Source: Rhizobium mayense (GTDB lineage: Bacteria; Pseudomonadota; Alphaproteobacteria; Rhizobiales; Rhizobiaceae). Taken from it: 64,000 bases of DNA. Below are positions 19,453 through 28,965 of this stretch, piece after piece; positions within the stretch are counted from its first letter, which is position 1, and each line of letters starts with the position of its first letter. Where the stretch lies: contig NZ_JARFYM010000003.1 in NCBI RefSeq assembly GCF_030272705.1, positions 1-64,000 on the forward strand, written 5' to 3'. A program made the position numbers and the translations under genes. The notes under the pieces are model-generated. The model saw nothing but the letters and a program-made list of their open reading frames with translations. It was not told the DNA's origin and did no database searches.

Positions 19453-20106
19453 TCAGGCCGCCCTGGAGCGTGACACTGCAGCCGGGCTACGCGCCGCCCG
19501 GCGTCTTTCCATCATGATCGGCCGGTACGATCGATAGAGGATCATGGCGATCAGCAAGCCGATATAGATATATTGCTCCATCGACAGAACCTTCGTCGAC
19601 AGCGCGAAATGCAGCGCGCCGCAGGCGGCGATGATATAGACCAGCCGGTGCAGCCAGATCCACTTCTTGCCGAGACGCTTGATCGAAAAGCTGTTGGAGG
19701 TCACGGCCAGAGCCAGCAACATGACCAGCCCGGCCATGCCGAACATGATGAAGGGCCGCTTTAATACATCGTCGATGACAGCCTGCACGTCGAGCGCCTG
19801 GTCGAGGACCATATAGACCGTCAGATGCATCAGGACGTAGTAGAAACAAAGCAGGCCGAGCGCCCGGCGGTAGCGCAGATAGTTCCAGCCGAAGAGATCG
19901 CGCGCCGGCGTAACGGCAAGCGTCAGGAGCAGGAAGCGGATCGCCCAGAGCCCAAGGAAGAGCTCGAAGGTCTTGACCGCATCGGCGCCGAGCTGGTCCG
20001 TGGCGCCGAGATAGAACTCCCATGCCGCCGGCACCAGGCCGACGGCATAAAGCGCCCAGACTGAAGCCGGCTGCCAGCGCTTGGGCAGAGCGAGGGAAAG
20101 GGCCAT
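19453..20106 (-). CDS. msrQ: MsrPQ system haem-binding membrane subunit
   Basis: MsrQ is a b-type haem membrane protein that feeds electrons to MsrP. The 217 residues show about six hydrophobic segments and the ferric-reductase-like conserved positions LRYRRALGLLCFYYVLMHL and KKWIWLHRLVYIIAACGALHF, whose histidines are the likely haem ligands. It overlaps the msrP stop by one base and is transcribed after it. A GC stem, GGCGGCC with GGCCGCC at 19442-19462, lies at its end. Confidence 0.93.
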   Translation of the reverse strand: MALSLALPKRWQPASVWALYAVGLVPAAWEFYLGATDQLGADAVKTFELFLGLWAIRFLLLTLAVTPARDLFGWNYLRYRRALGLLCFYYVLMHLTVYMVLDQALDVQAVIDDVLKRPFIMFGMAGLVMLLALAVTSNSFSIKRLGKKWIWLHRLVYIIAACGALHFALSTKVLSMEQYIYIGLLIAMILYRSYRPIMMERRRAARSPAAVSRSRAA

Positions 20107-21053
20107 CAGAAATTCGCTCTCAGGTCCATGCCGGCATAAAGGCTTGCGACCTGATCGGCATAGCCGTTGAAGGGCAGGGTGGGATGGCGGTTCGCACCGA
20201 AGAAGCCGCCTTCACCGATACGGCGTTCCGTCGCCTGGCTCCAGCGCGGATGGTCGACTGCCGGATTGACGTTGGCATAGAAGCCGTATTCCTGGCTATT
20301 GGTCGCCTGCCAGGTGTTCAGCGGCTGCTTGTCGGTGAGCGTGATTCGCACGATCGACTTGATGCCCTTGAAGCCGTATTTCCATGGCACGACGAGGCGG
20401 ACTGGCGCGCCATTCGCGTTCGGCAATGTCTCGCCGTAGAGACCGACAGCCAAAAGCGTCAGCGGGTTGCGTGCCTCATCGAGCCGCAGGCCCTCGACAT
20501 AGGGCCAATTCAGGGACTGGAAAACGCCTGACTGCCCGGGCATCTCTGCCGGCCGTACCACCGTCTCGAAGGCGACGAATTTGGCGCTGCCAAGCGGCTC
20601 GACCTTGTCGAGCAGCGCGGCGAGGGGAAAACCATCCCAGGGGATCACCATTGACCAGGCTTCGACGCAGCGCATGCGATAGACCCGCTCTTCCGGCGGA
20701 AATTCCTTGATCAGCGCATCGATATCGAATGTGCCGGGCTTGCCGGCCATGCCGTCGACCTTGACGGTCCACGGCCGCGGCTTGAAATCGCCCGAAAGTT
20801 TCGCCGGATCGGCCTTGTCGAGACCGAATTCGTAGAAATTGTTGTAGGTGGTGACATCCTTGATCGGCGTCAGCTTTTCGTTGACCGTATAATTGCTCTT
20901 GCTGGCGGTCAGCGTATCGGCAAGGGCGCTCTTGCTGCCGGCGATTGCAATACCGGCGCCAGCCGCAGCCGTCAGGAATTCCCGGCGCCTCAAATAGACC
21001 GAGCGTGGCGTGATCTCGGAGGAGGCGATCTTCGGCGGGCGATAGGACGGCAT
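20106..21053 (-). CDS. msrP: Periplasmic methionine sulfoxide reductase, molybdoenzyme
   Basis: MsrP reduces methionine sulfoxide in periplasmic proteins using a molybdopterin cofactor. The 315-residue protein has a twin-arginine signal ([13 protein letters not shown] at about residues 22-34). The molybdenum ligand is Cys129 in [15 protein letters not shown]. Other family blocks are GRPWTVKV-type sequence near residue 93 and [14 protein letters not shown]. Exported folded by Tat, it pairs with MsrQ just downstream. Confidence 0.95.
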   Translation of the reverse strand: MPSYRPPKIASSEITPRSVYLRRREFLTAAAGAGIAIAGSKSALADTLTASKSNYTVNEKLTPIKDVTTYNNFYEFGLDKADPAKLSGDFKPRPWTVKVDGMAGKPGTFDIDALIKEFPPEERVYRMRCVEAWSMVIPWDGFPLAALLDKVEPLGSAKFVAFETVVRPAEMPGQSGVFQSLNWPYVEGLRLDEARNPLTLLAVGLYGETLPNANGAPVRLVVPWKYGFKGIKSIVRITLTDKQPLNTWQATNSQEYGFYANVNPAVDHPRWSQATERRIGEGGFFGANRHPTLPFNGYADQVASLYAGMDLRANF

Positions 21054-21397
21054 TTCCTGTATTCCTTTCGACTGTTGTAGAGATATAGCGACCTCTACGC
21101 AGGGGAAGCACGATTTGTTACTCTCTTACGATGTTATTTCTTTTGGACGGAAACCAATTTTTTGTGTGCGTTCGTGAAGGAATAAGCCGCCTCCCGCATT
21201 GTCTATGTCATTTGGCTGATGACTGGCCGCAGACGACGTCTGCCCTTGCTGCGTACCGGATTCGGTCTAGGTGATAGTGACAGTCCCGTGCGATTGGATT
21301 ACGACAATTCCAAAAAGCAGGAATGCCGGCGCTACCTTGGGCGCAAAGCCCTGGCCGGCCGGCGCCTCACCATTTCCAAGACGACGAGGAAGACACC
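21054..21397. other. Divergent msrP-ilvD intergenic region
   Basis: This 344-base gap must contain the msrP and ilvD promoters. The clearest element is the inverted repeat GTAGAG (21077-21082) and CTCTAC (21093-21098), 24 bases before the msrP start, which could be an operator or the edge of the msrP promoter. No gene, leader peptide with branched-chain codons or riboswitch was recognised before ilvD. ilvD has an AGGAAG ribosome site at about 21387. Confidence 0.4.
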
Positions 21398-23236
21398 ATG
21401 CCAGCTTATCGTTCCAGAACCACGACCCACGGCCGCAATATGGCGGGCGCGCGCGGCCTTTGGCGCGCGACGGGTATGAAGGACAGCGATTTCGGCAAGC
21501 CCATTATTGCGGTTGTCAACTCCTTCACCCAGTTTGTGCCGGGTCACGTCCACCTCAAGGATCTCGGCCAGCTCGTGGCGCGCGAAATCGAAGCGGCCGG
21601 CGGCGTCGCCAAGGAATTCAACACCATCGCCGTCGATGACGGTATCGCCATGGGCCATGACGGCATGCTCTATTCGCTGCCCTCACGCGAACTGATCGCC
21701 GACAGCGTCGAATACATGGTCAACGCCCATTGCGCCGATGCGATGGTCTGCATCTCCAACTGCGACAAGATCACTCCCGGCATGCTGATGGCCTCGCTGC
21801 GTCTCAACATCCCGACCGTCTTCGTCTCCGGTGGTCCGATGGAAGCCGGCAAGGTCGTGCTGCATGGCAAGAAGGTCGCTCTCGACCTCGTCGATGCCAT
21901 GGTGGCCGCCGCCGACGACAAGATCAGCGATGAAGACGTCCAGACGATCGAACGGTCTGCCTGTCCGACCTGCGGCTCATGCTCCGGCATGTTCACCGCC
22001 AATTCGATGAACTGCTTGACGGAAGCACTTGGCCTGTCGCTGCCCGGCAACGGCTCGACCCTCGCCACCCACGGCGACCGCAAGCGCCTCTTCGTCGAAG
22101 CGGGCCATCTGATCGTCGATCTCGCCCGTCGCTATTACGAGCAGGACGATGCGACGATCCTGCCGCGCAACGTCGCTTCGAAGCAGGCGTTCGAAAATGC
22201 CATGTCGCTCGACATCGCCATGGGCGGCTCGACCAATACCGTGCTGCACATTCTCGCCGCCGCGCATGAGGGCGAGATCGATTTCACCATGGCCGACATC
22301 GACGCGCTGTCGCGCCGGGTACCCTGCCTGTCGAAGGTCGCGCCCGCAAAGAGCGACGTGCATATGGAAGACGTGCATCGCGCCGGCGGCATCATGTCGA
22401 TCCTCGGCGAACTGGACAAGGGCGGCCTCATCAACCGCGATTGCCCGACCGTCCACGCCGAAACGCTGGGCGACGCCATCGATCGCTGGGACATCACCCG
22501 CACCAACAGCGAGAGCGTGCGCGAATTCTTCCGCGCTGCTCCGGGCGGCATTCCGACCCAGGTTGCTTTCAGCCAGAACGCCCGTTGGGAAGAACTCGAC
22601 ACCGACCGTCAGAACGGCGTCATCCGCAGCGTCGAGCATCCCTTCTCCAAGGATGGCGGTCTTGCTGTTCTCAAGGGCAATTTGGCGCTGGACGGCTGCA
22701 TCGTGAAGACGGCAGGCGTCGATGAATCGATCCTGAAATTCTCCGGCCCGGCCAAGGTCTTCGAAAGCCAGGATGCTGCTGTCAAGGGCATCCTCAGCAA
22801 CGAAATCAAGGCCGGCGACGTGGTCGTCATTCGCTATGAAGGCCCGAAGGGCGGCCCCGGCATGCAGGAAATGCTCTATCCGACGAGCTATCTGAAGTCG
22901 AAGGGCCTCGGCAAGGCCTGCGCGCTGATCACCGACGGCCGCTTCTCCGGCGGCACCTCGGGCCTCTCCATCGGCCATGTCTCGCCGGAAGCGGCAAACG
23001 GCGGCACGATCGGCTTGGTGCGCGAAGGCGACATGATCGATATCGATATCCCGAACCGCATCATCAGCCTGCGCATCGACGACAAGGAGCTAGCTGTGCG
23101 CCGCGAAGCCCAGAACGCCAAGGGTTGGCATCCGGCAGAGCAGCGCAAGCGCAACGTCACCACGGCGCTGAAGGCCTATGCTGCCTTTGCGACCAGTGCC
23201 GACCGTGGTGCGGTCCGGGACTTGGGCGGGAAATAA
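21398..23236 (+). CDS. ilvD: Dihydroxy-acid dehydratase
   Basis: IlvD dehydrates dihydroxy acids to 2-keto acids in the valine, leucine and isoleucine pathway, using an iron-sulfur cluster. The 612 residues have the long-form length. Cluster cysteines are in [10 protein letters not shown] and [18 protein letters not shown]. Near the C-terminus, [23 protein letters not shown] carries the catalytic serine. ATG at 21398 gives [20 protein letters not shown], the normal start; the upstream in-frame extension is not conserved in type. Confidence 0.98.
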   Translation: MPAYRSRTTTHGRNMAGARGLWRATGMKDSDFGKPIIAVVNSFTQFVPGHVHLKDLGQLVAREIEAAGGVAKEFNTIAVDDGIAMGHDGMLYSLPSRELIADSVEYMVNAHCADAMVCISNCDKITPGMLMASLRLNIPTVFVSGGPMEAGKVVLHGKKVALDLVDAMVAAADDKISDEDVQTIERSACPTCGSCSGMFTANSMNCLTEALGLSLPGNGSTLATHGDRKRLFVEAGHLIVDLARRYYEQDDATILPRNVASKQAFENAMSLDIAMGGSTNTVLHILAAAHEGEIDFTMADIDALSRRVPCLSKVAPAKSDVHMEDVHRAGGIMSILGELDKGGLINRDCPTVHAETLGDAIDRWDITRTNSESVREFFRAAPGGIPTQVAFSQNARWEELDTDRQNGVIRSVEHPFSKDGGLAVLKGNLALDGCIVKTAGVDESILKFSGPAKVFESQDAAVKGILSNEIKAGDVVVIRYEGPKGGPGMQEMLYPTSYLKSKGLGKACALITDGRFSGGTSGLSIGHVSPEAANGGTIGLVREGDMIDIDIPNRIISLRIDDKELAVRREAQNAKGWHPAEQRKRNVTTALKAYAAFATSADRGAVRDLGGK

Positions 23237-23239
23237 TCG

Positions 23240-23412
23240 AGCGCCTTCGCCCCGCAAGGCGGGGAGAAGGTGGGTTGGGGCAATTGAGCTTAGCGAAATT
23301 GTCCCAGGTCGGATGAGGGGCCTTCTCGAGATTCATCGCTACGGCAGAATTTGCCGGACCCACGATAGCCCCTCACCCTAGCTCTCTCCCCGCGTGCGGG
23401 GAGAGGGGACAA
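23240..23412. repeat. RIME-like intergenic palindromic element
   Basis: Between ilvD and the next gene lie two strong palindromes about 130 bases apart. CCTTCGCCCCGC (23244-23255) pairs with GCGGGGAGAAGG (23259-23270) with one mismatch. CTCTCCCCGC (23384-23393) pairs perfectly with GCGGGGAGAG (23396-23405). The arms are related to each other and the middle contains GGATGAGGGGC. This matches the general appearance of Rhizobium intergenic mosaic elements. It may also end ilvD transcription. Confidence 0.7.
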
Positions 23413-23449
23413 CAGAGCAAGAGGTCAGCCCATCTCCATAAACGCGATG

Positions 23450-23812
23450 CTATAGAGGCCGGTTGATCCGCTTATACGTCTCCTCCAGCGCTTTCAGCCG
23501 CTCGTCATAGGCCGCCTTGATGCACGCCGCATCCGCATTGCACGCCTGCCGCTTCTTCAGCCAGACTGTCTGCTGGTCCTGCAATGTGCCGCGTGAGCCC
23601 ATGGCCAGCAGGCCAGAGAGCAGATCGAAGGTCGTCACCATCTTCACGTCGGCATCATTGAGCGCTCTGTGATCGCAGATCGTCTTCTCGTCCAGCTTGA
23701 GGTTCTGCGCATCGCAATCGAAGCTCGCGGCCTGGGATGTGCTGGCCACCGCAAGAGCGGTGAGCGTGAGCGAGGTGAGGAGGAAGGTTGCCGCAAGGCT
23801 GTTTGATCGCAT
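23450..23812 (-). CDS. LprI-like small secreted protein
   Basis: A 120-residue exported protein with a signal peptide (about residues 1-29, ending SQAASF). The mature part has the pattern of the lysozyme-inhibitor LprI N-terminal family: CDAQNLKLDEKTICDHRALNDADVKM, WLKKRQAC and CIKAAYDERLKALE, with four cysteines likely to form two disulfides. The start at 23812 has GGAG upstream; a longer frame from 23914 lacks a signal peptide at its end. Inhibition of host or competitor lysozyme is suggested by family only. Confidence 0.75.
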   Translation of the reverse strand: MRSNSLAATFLLTSLTLTALAVASTSQAASFDCDAQNLKLDEKTICDHRALNDADVKMVTTFDLLSGLLAMGSRGTLQDQQTVWLKKRQACNADAACIKAAYDERLKALEETYKRINRPL

Positions 23813-23987
23813 GATTTTGCTCCATCTGCCGGTTTCCGAAGCGAAATGCGCGATCACGGGTTTTTGTTCATCTGGCCTGTTTTTCGTGCGCGCCGACGAC
23901 CATTTACGGTTCATGGTTCCGCCCTCTTTTCTTTCTAGCGTCGAGCGCTACAACGTTGTTTCAAGAGCATTAAAAAAGGAAAATTCC

Positions 23988-25391
23988 ATGCAGGTCCTGC
24001 TGAAGCGCACCGCCGTTTCGATGATCGCCCTCATCATGACGATGCCGCTTTCCGCTGAGGCGCAGACCGCGAAGTCGGTGCCGCAGAGCCAGATGCAAAT
24101 GCAGCTTTCGTTCGCGCCGCTGGTCAAGCAGACGGCCGGCGCCGTGGTCAATGTCTATGCCGAGCGGCAGGTGCAGCAGCGGTCGCCCTTCGCAGGCGAT
24201 CCCTTCTTCGAGCAGTTCTTTGGCCAACGCATGCCGAATCGCACAGAGAAGCAGGCTTCGCTCGGTTCCGGCGTCATCGTCGAAGCGAACGGCACGGTTG
24301 TCACCAACAATCACGTCATCGACGGCGCCGACGACATTAAGATCGCGCTGTCAGACGGTCGCGAGTTCCCCTGCAAGGTCGTGCTGAAGGATGATCGAGT
24401 CGATCTCGCTGTCCTGAAGATCCAAACCAAGAATGCAAGTTTTCCCGTGCTACCGATTGGCAATTCCGATGCCGTCGAAGTGGGTGATCTGGTGCTGGCG
24501 ATCGGCAATCCTTTCGGTGTCGGCCAGACGGTCACAAGCGGCATCGTCTCGGCGCTCGCCCGCAACCAGGTGAAGAACGAGGTCGGCTTCTTCATTCAGA
24601 CCGATGCCTCGATCAATCCCGGCAATTCCGGCGGCGCTCTGATGAACATGACGGGCGAATTGATCGGCCTCAACACGGCAATCTTTTCCCAGGGCGGTGG
24701 CTCGAATGGCATCGGCTTTGCCATCCCCGCCAATCTGGTCAGAGTTTTTCTCGCCGCCGCCGACCGCGGTGACAAAGCCTTCGAGCACCCGTATATCGGC
24801 GCCTCCTTTGAGCCGGTGACTTCTGAGGTTGCCGAAGCGCTGGGGCTCGACAAGGTGCGCGGCGCGCTCGTGACCAAAGTGGTCGATGGCGGGCCGGCGG
24901 CCAAGGCTGGCCTGAAGGCCGGTGAGGTGGTCACCGCCGTCAACAATATCCCTGTCGAGCATCCGGACGCCCTTGGTTACCGTCTGACGACCGCAGGACT
25001 TGGCGCCACTGTGGCCCTGACGGTCCTGGACAACGGCAAAGAACATCAGGACACCCTCACGCTTGCGGCCGCGCCGGAATCCACGCCGCGGGACGAGAAG
25101 CTGATCCAGGGCGAAAATCCCTTCTCGGGCGCAACCGTCGCCAACCTCTCGCCGCGCGTCGCCGACGAGCTGCACTTGCCGCCGGATACGAGTGGCGTCG
25201 TCGTCGAGAATCTGAAGGCGGATTCGCCGGCCGATCGTCTTGGTTTCGCGGCAAAAGATATCATCATTTCCGTCAACGGCGTCGCCATCACGTCAACGGA
25301 CGTGCTACAGCAGGCCGTTACCGGCAATCCGAGCTTCTGGCGCGTCGAAATCGAGCGCGACGGTCAGCGCATCCGGCAGTTCTTCCGATGA
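23988..25391 (+). CDS. Do/DegQ-type periplasmic serine protease
   Basis: A trypsin-like protease and chaperone with two PDZ domains. The 467-residue protein has a signal peptide (to about residue 25, ending SAEAQ). The catalytic triad is His109 (VVTNNHVIDGA), Asp139 (DDRVDLAVLKI) and Ser214 (NPGNSGGALMN). PDZ domains occupy about residues 275-365 and 385-465. ATG at 23988 follows AAAAAGGAAAA. It ends in an ATGA overlap with rarA, an arrangement common in rhizobia. Confidence 0.94.
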   Translation: MQVLLKRTAVSMIALIMTMPLSAEAQTAKSVPQSQMQMQLSFAPLVKQTAGAVVNVYAERQVQQRSPFAGDPFFEQFFGQRMPNRTEKQASLGSGVIVEANGTVVTNNHVIDGADDIKIALSDGREFPCKVVLKDDRVDLAVLKIQTKNASFPVLPIGNSDAVEVGDLVLAIGNPFGVGQTVTSGIVSALARNQVKNEVGFFIQTDASINPGNSGGALMNMTGELIGLNTAIFSQGGGSNGIGFAIPANLVRVFLAAADRGDKAFEHPYIGASFEPVTSEVAEALGLDKVRGALVTKVVDGGPAAKAGLKAGEVVTAVNNIPVEHPDALGYRLTTAGLGATVALTVLDNGKEHQDTLTLAAAPESTPRDEKLIQGENPFSGATVANLSPRVADELHLPPDTSGVVVENLKADSPADRLGFAAKDIIISVNGVAITSTDVLQQAVTGNPSFWRVEIERDGQRIRQFFR

Positions 25392-26704
25392 GTGATGATC
25401 TATTTGCACCGCGGATACCGGAGGAGGTCGCCAACAGGCGGCCTCTTGCCGATCGTCTGCGGCCGCAAACCTTGGCCGATGTCACCGGCCAGCCACATCT
25501 GACCGGCGAGGACGGCGCACTTCGGCGGATGATTGACTCCGGCTCGCTCGGCTCGATGATCTTCTGGGGCCCGCCCGGCACCGGCAAGACGACGGTGGCG
25601 CGGCTGCTGTCGGGCGAGGCAGGGCTGGCCTTCGAACAGATCTCGGCAATCTTCTCCGGCGTCGCCGATCTGAAAAAGGTGTTTGAAGCCGCGCGTCTGC
25701 GCCGCATGGACGGCCGCCAAACGCTGCTTTTCGTCGACGAGATCCACCGCTTCAACCGCGCCCAGCAGGACAGCTTTCTGCCTGTTATGGAGGACGGCAC
25801 CGTCATCCTGGTCGGCGCCACCACCGAGAACCCATCTTTCGAGCTCAACGCCGCTCTTCTGTCCCGCGCGCGCGTCCTGACGTTTCGCTCGCATGATGAG
25901 GAAAGCCTGGAGGAGTTGCTGCGCCGCGCCGAAAAGGCAGAAGGCCGGCCGTTGCCGTTGACCGAGGACGCCCGCGCCAGCCTGATTCGCATGGCCGATG
26001 GCGATGGCCGTTCCGTGCTGACGCTGGCCGAAGAAGTCTGGCGCGCCGCGCGCAAGGACGAGCTCTTCGATCCGGATGCGCTGATCAAAATCGTGCAGCG
26101 CCGCGCGCCGGTCTACGACAAGGCGCAGGACGGCCATTACAATCTGATTTCGGCTCTGCATAAATCGGTGCGCGGCTCTGATCCCGATGCCGCGCTCTAC
26201 TATCTTGCGCGCATGTTCGATGCCGGCGAAGACCCGCTTTATCTCGGGCGGCGGCTGGTACGCATGGCGGTGGAGGATATCGGGCTTGCCGATCCGCAGG
26301 CGCTGGTCATCTGCAACGCCGCCAAGGACGCCTATGATTATCTGGGGTCACCGGAAGGTGAATTGGCTCTGGCCGAGGCCTGCGTCTATCTCGCCACCGC
26401 CCCGAAGTCGAACGCCGTCTATACCGCGTTCAAGGCGGCGACGCTGGCAGCCAAGCAGAACGGATCGCTGCTGCCGCCCAAGCATATCCTCAATGCGCCG
26501 ACGAAGCTGATGCGCACGGAAGGTTACGGCGACGGTTACCACTATGATCACGACGAGCCGGATGCCTTTTCAGGCCAGAATTATTTTCCGGAGAAGATGG
26601 ACCGCCAGACCTTCTACGATCCGCCGGAGCGCGGCTTCGAGCGTGAAATCCGCAAGCGGCTGGACTGGTGGTCGAAACTGCGCAAGGAGCGCGCCGAGCG
26701 ATAG
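25388..26704 (+). CDS. rarA: Replication-associated recombination ATPase RarA (MgsA)
   Basis: RarA is a clamp-loader-like AAA+ ATPase acting at stalled replication forks. The 438 residues carry Walker A GPPGTGKTT (about 60-68), Walker B LLFVDEIHRFNRAQQD, sensor 1 in GATTENPSFELN, and the C-terminal block SALHKSVRGSDPDAALYYLARM. Overlap with the protease gene by four bases suggests co-translation rather than shared function. Confidence 0.96.
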   Translation: MSDDLFAPRIPEEVANRRPLADRLRPQTLADVTGQPHLTGEDGALRRMIDSGSLGSMIFWGPPGTGKTTVARLLSGEAGLAFEQISAIFSGVADLKKVFEAARLRRMDGRQTLLFVDEIHRFNRAQQDSFLPVMEDGTVILVGATTENPSFELNAALLSRARVLTFRSHDEESLEELLRRAEKAEGRPLPLTEDARASLIRMADGDGRSVLTLAEEVWRAARKDELFDPDALIKIVQRRAPVYDKAQDGHYNLISALHKSVRGSDPDAALYYLARMFDAGEDPLYLGRRLVRMAVEDIGLADPQALVICNAAKDAYDYLGSPEGELALAEACVYLATAPKSNAVYTAFKAATLAAKQNGSLLPPKHILNAPTKLMRTEGYGDGYHYDHDEPDAFSGQNYFPEKMDRQTFYDPPERGFEREIRKRLDWWSKLRKERAER

Positions 26705-26729
26705 GCTGATGTCACCGGTTGGTGGTATT

Positions 26730-27044
26730 TTACACCGCAGCCTTCTGCATGCGCGGTGGAGACGCCTTGTCGATCATCTTGACGCTGGATTCAGCAACGC
26801 CGTTATGGCCTTCCATGTCCACCACAAGATGCCAGTGTCCGGATTCTGGAATGCTCAGCCGGATCGGCGATTTCTTGGCGACACCGCCGACGAACTGGTG
26901 CTTCAGGGTTTCCGTAAAGCGTTCGAAATTCGAGCTGTTCATCAAGCGCACATTGGCGATGGCCGATAATGTGATCTCGATCACCGTTCCAGCGCGCTGC
27001 TCGCTGAGATCGTAGTGGCTGTAACGGAAGGTAGGCTTCGACAT
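26730..27044 (-). CDS. DUF1883-domain protein
   Basis: A 104-residue protein. The start FRYSHYDLSEQRAGTVIEITLS, the FERFTETLKHQFVGG block and SGHWHLVVDMEGHNG match the DUF1883 family, sometimes found fused to TIR domains. Here it stands alone and has no signal peptide. It is convergent with rarA. The function is not known. Confidence 0.75.
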   Translation of the reverse strand: MSKPTFRYSHYDLSEQRAGTVIEITLSAIANVRLMNSSNFERFTETLKHQFVGGVAKKSPIRLSIPESGHWHLVVDMEGHNGVAESSVKMIDKASPPRMQKAAV

Positions 27045-27153
27045 TGCTCTTGGACTCTAATGGCACCCGACCGTTACTTTACCCAAAGGCGGGTTAAAGA
27101 AGCGTTGGGCCGGGTGCGTGAGGCGGTCAAAGGGTGTTTCGAATTGCTACGTC

Positions 27154-27423
27154 TTAATGTAGGTTTGAGGACGGCATCGCGAAGCCGTCGAGGTCGAGCA
27201 CCGACCCCTCAGGGGCGCGGCATATATCGGCTGGGTTATAGTTGCACTCTTCTGCCGCGAAATGCAGCGCCGCCTCTTCGTTGGCGAACAAGCCGCCGAC
27301 CAGACCCTGCCGGTCCTGGACGATCCAGGTGCCGCGCCGGTCACGGCCGATTGTGAAGCGGGCGGGTGCCGGCGAAGCTGCAAGATGAGCCGTGCGGCGC
27401 TGGATATGCTGTGCGTTTGTCAT
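27154..27423 (-). CDS. Small conserved hypothetical protein
   Basis: An 89-residue soluble protein of no recognised family. The central part, FTIGRDRRGTWIVQDRQGLVGGLFANEEAALHFA, reads like a small beta-sheet with a following helix, as in short DUF2188-like or RAG-type proteins. The codon pattern is consistent with coding. ATG at 27423 lacks a strong ribosome site. It is one of several short minus-strand genes between rarA and the dapA-like gene. Confidence 0.6.
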   Translation of the reverse strand: MTNAQHIQRRTAHLAASPAPARFTIGRDRRGTWIVQDRQGLVGGLFANEEAALHFAAEECNYNPADICRAPEGSVLDLDGFAMPSSNLH

Positions 27424-27453
27424 AATTTTCCCTCGTAGATCGCTTCGATACGC

Positions 27454-27651
27454 TTAGTTGCCGGCCAGGTGCATCAGCACCTGGATGACACCGGCGGCAA
27501 GAACGACGAGCGCCAGGCGCGGCGCGATGGCGAGAAGGCCGTCTTGCAGCGCATGCGAGGAGATCGGCCGCTTAGCCCTTGCAAGGGCCGCAGCCCGAGG
27601 ACGTTGGAGCGGGTCGGCGGAAACGCCGAAATGCATGTAGCGTGACATCAT
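27454..27651 (-). CDS. Small hypothetical protein with one membrane segment
   Basis: A 65-residue protein from ATG 27651, preceded by AAAGGAACT; a longer frame from 27705 has no such site. The N-terminal half is basic (RPRAAALARAKRPI). The C-terminal half is a hydrophobic segment ending ALVVLAAGVIQVLMHLAGN, so it is probably a tail-anchored inner-membrane peptide. The family is not recognised. Confidence 0.5.
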   Translation of the reverse strand: MMSRYMHFGVSADPLQRPRAAALARAKRPISSHALQDGLLAIAPRLALVVLAAGVIQVLMHLAGN

Positions 27652-27790
27652 AGTTCCTTTCCAAGTGTCACTAGCGCTTTCGATTTGAATCGATGTGTGC
27701 GCCACGCAGATAAATCTATGAGTGATGCGGTATGTTTTCCATTTGGCAGGAAAGGCTAAAATATAAAAATCTCATAGGGATAGAGAGCTT

Positions 27791-28732
27791 TTATAATCCC
27801 AGTCTGAAAGTCGGAGGCGAGGGCGCGTGGCTATGGCAGTCCAGTTGCAGCGAGGCCGCCGCCGTCTGGATCGCTGCATCCGTCTCGGCGTCGACGCCGG
27901 TCAGCGGCAGACGTACTTCGGAACTCATGCCCTTCATCAGAGACAAGGCATGCTTTACCGTTGCCGGTTCGGGCTCACGCGCAAGCGCCTTGAACAGCGA
28001 CCGCAGCCGGTCGTCGATCAGCCGCGCCGCGGCCAGATGGTCGCATCCGGCCGATAGCTGCATGGAGTGGAGAAGCCGCGGCACTATATTGGCAGCGCTC
28101 GAAAACGAACCTCGCCCACCGGCGATGGTGAAGGCAAGTGCGGATGCATCATGCGTCGTATAAAGCCCGATCCATTCCGGCAGCAGGGGGCGCCAGGTGC
28201 CGATGCGGGCGATGTCACCACTGCCGTCGGCGATGCCGATGATGGTAGGGATTTCCGACAGTCGCGCGACTGTCGCCGGCGTCAGGTCGATGGCGGTATG
28301 GGCAGGCAGATTATGGATGATCAACGGCAGATCGGTGCTGTCGGCTAACTGTTCGAAATGGTGGACCAGGCCTTTCTGGCTTGGCTTCGAATAATAGGGA
28401 AGCGTGACGAAGGCAGCGGCGGCGCCGAGTTTCTGGGCCTGCCGCGTCTCCTCGATCGTTGTTGCCGTGTCGTTGGTGCCGGTGGCGACGATAACGGGTA
28501 CCTGGCCTTCCGCCAACTCGACACAGATGTCGATGATCCGCGCCCGCTCAAGCTCCGTGAGGACCGGTCCTTCACCGGTCAATGAGCAGGCCAGCAACCC
28601 GTCGACGCCACTCAGCAACTGCCACTCCACATGTGCCATCAAGTCGACGGTATCGATGGCATCGTCGCGAAACGGCGTGACAAGCGCTGTGATCGCGCCA
28701 CTGACGCGCTTCTGTAAGGCCGTTCTCATCAT
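27791..28732 (-). CDS. DapA-superfamily protein lacking the Schiff-base lysine
   Basis: A 313-residue TIM-barrel protein of the dihydrodipicolinate synthase/N-acetylneuraminate lyase superfamily: ITALVTPFRDDAID, LTGEGPVLTELER, and PYYSKPSQKGLVHHF. The key positions are changed. The usual YNVPGRT is HNLPAHT, so the catalytic Tyr is His140 and the substrate Arg is His145. The usual GIKE is GIADGSGD, so the Schiff-base Lys is Ala168. It is therefore unlikely to be an aldolase by the normal mechanism. Just upstream on the same strand is a small membrane protein; a PanE-like gene is further upstream. Confidence 0.85.
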   Translation of the reverse strand: MMRTALQKRVSGAITALVTPFRDDAIDTVDLMAHVEWQLLSGVDGLLACSLTGEGPVLTELERARIIDICVELAEGQVPVIVATGTNDTATTIEETRQAQKLGAAAAFVTLPYYSKPSQKGLVHHFEQLADSTDLPLIIHNLPAHTAIDLTPATVARLSEIPTIIGIADGSGDIARIGTWRPLLPEWIGLYTTHDASALAFTIAGGRGSFSSAANIVPRLLHSMQLSAGCDHLAAARLIDDRLRSLFKALAREPEPATVKHALSLMKGMSSEVRLPLTGVDAETDAAIQTAAASLQLDCHSHAPSPPTFRLGL

Positions 28733-28746
28733 GATCTTCGGGCCGC

Positions 28747-28965
28747 TCAGAGATAGTGCAGCACGATGAAAAGCTCGAGGCCGCCGAGCACCAGCCCAAA
28801 GGCGAACATCGCATAGAAGGTGCGTTTTTCGCGGATTTTCCGGTTGCGAAGCCGGCGTTTCCTGTGGGCTCCGCCGGCCGGGGCGGTGCGGTGGTGCCTT
28901 TCGTCGCTGTCTCGCACAAGGAAACGGATAGACTCGGTGAGATTGGGGGTATGTGTATCAAGCAT
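28747..28965 (-). CDS. Small hypothetical membrane protein
   Basis: A 72-residue protein. The N-terminal half is polar, followed by a very basic stretch (HRKRRLRNRKIREKR) and a C-terminal hydrophobic segment YAMFAFGLVLGGLELFIVL. Topology by the positive-inside rule would be N-terminus in the cytosol. It lies 14 bases before the dapA-like gene and may be cotranscribed. The family is not recognised. Confidence 0.5.
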   Translation of the reverse strand: MLDTHTPNLTESIRFLVRDSDERHHRTAPAGGAHRKRRLRNRKIREKRTFYAMFAFGLVLGGLELFIVLHYL

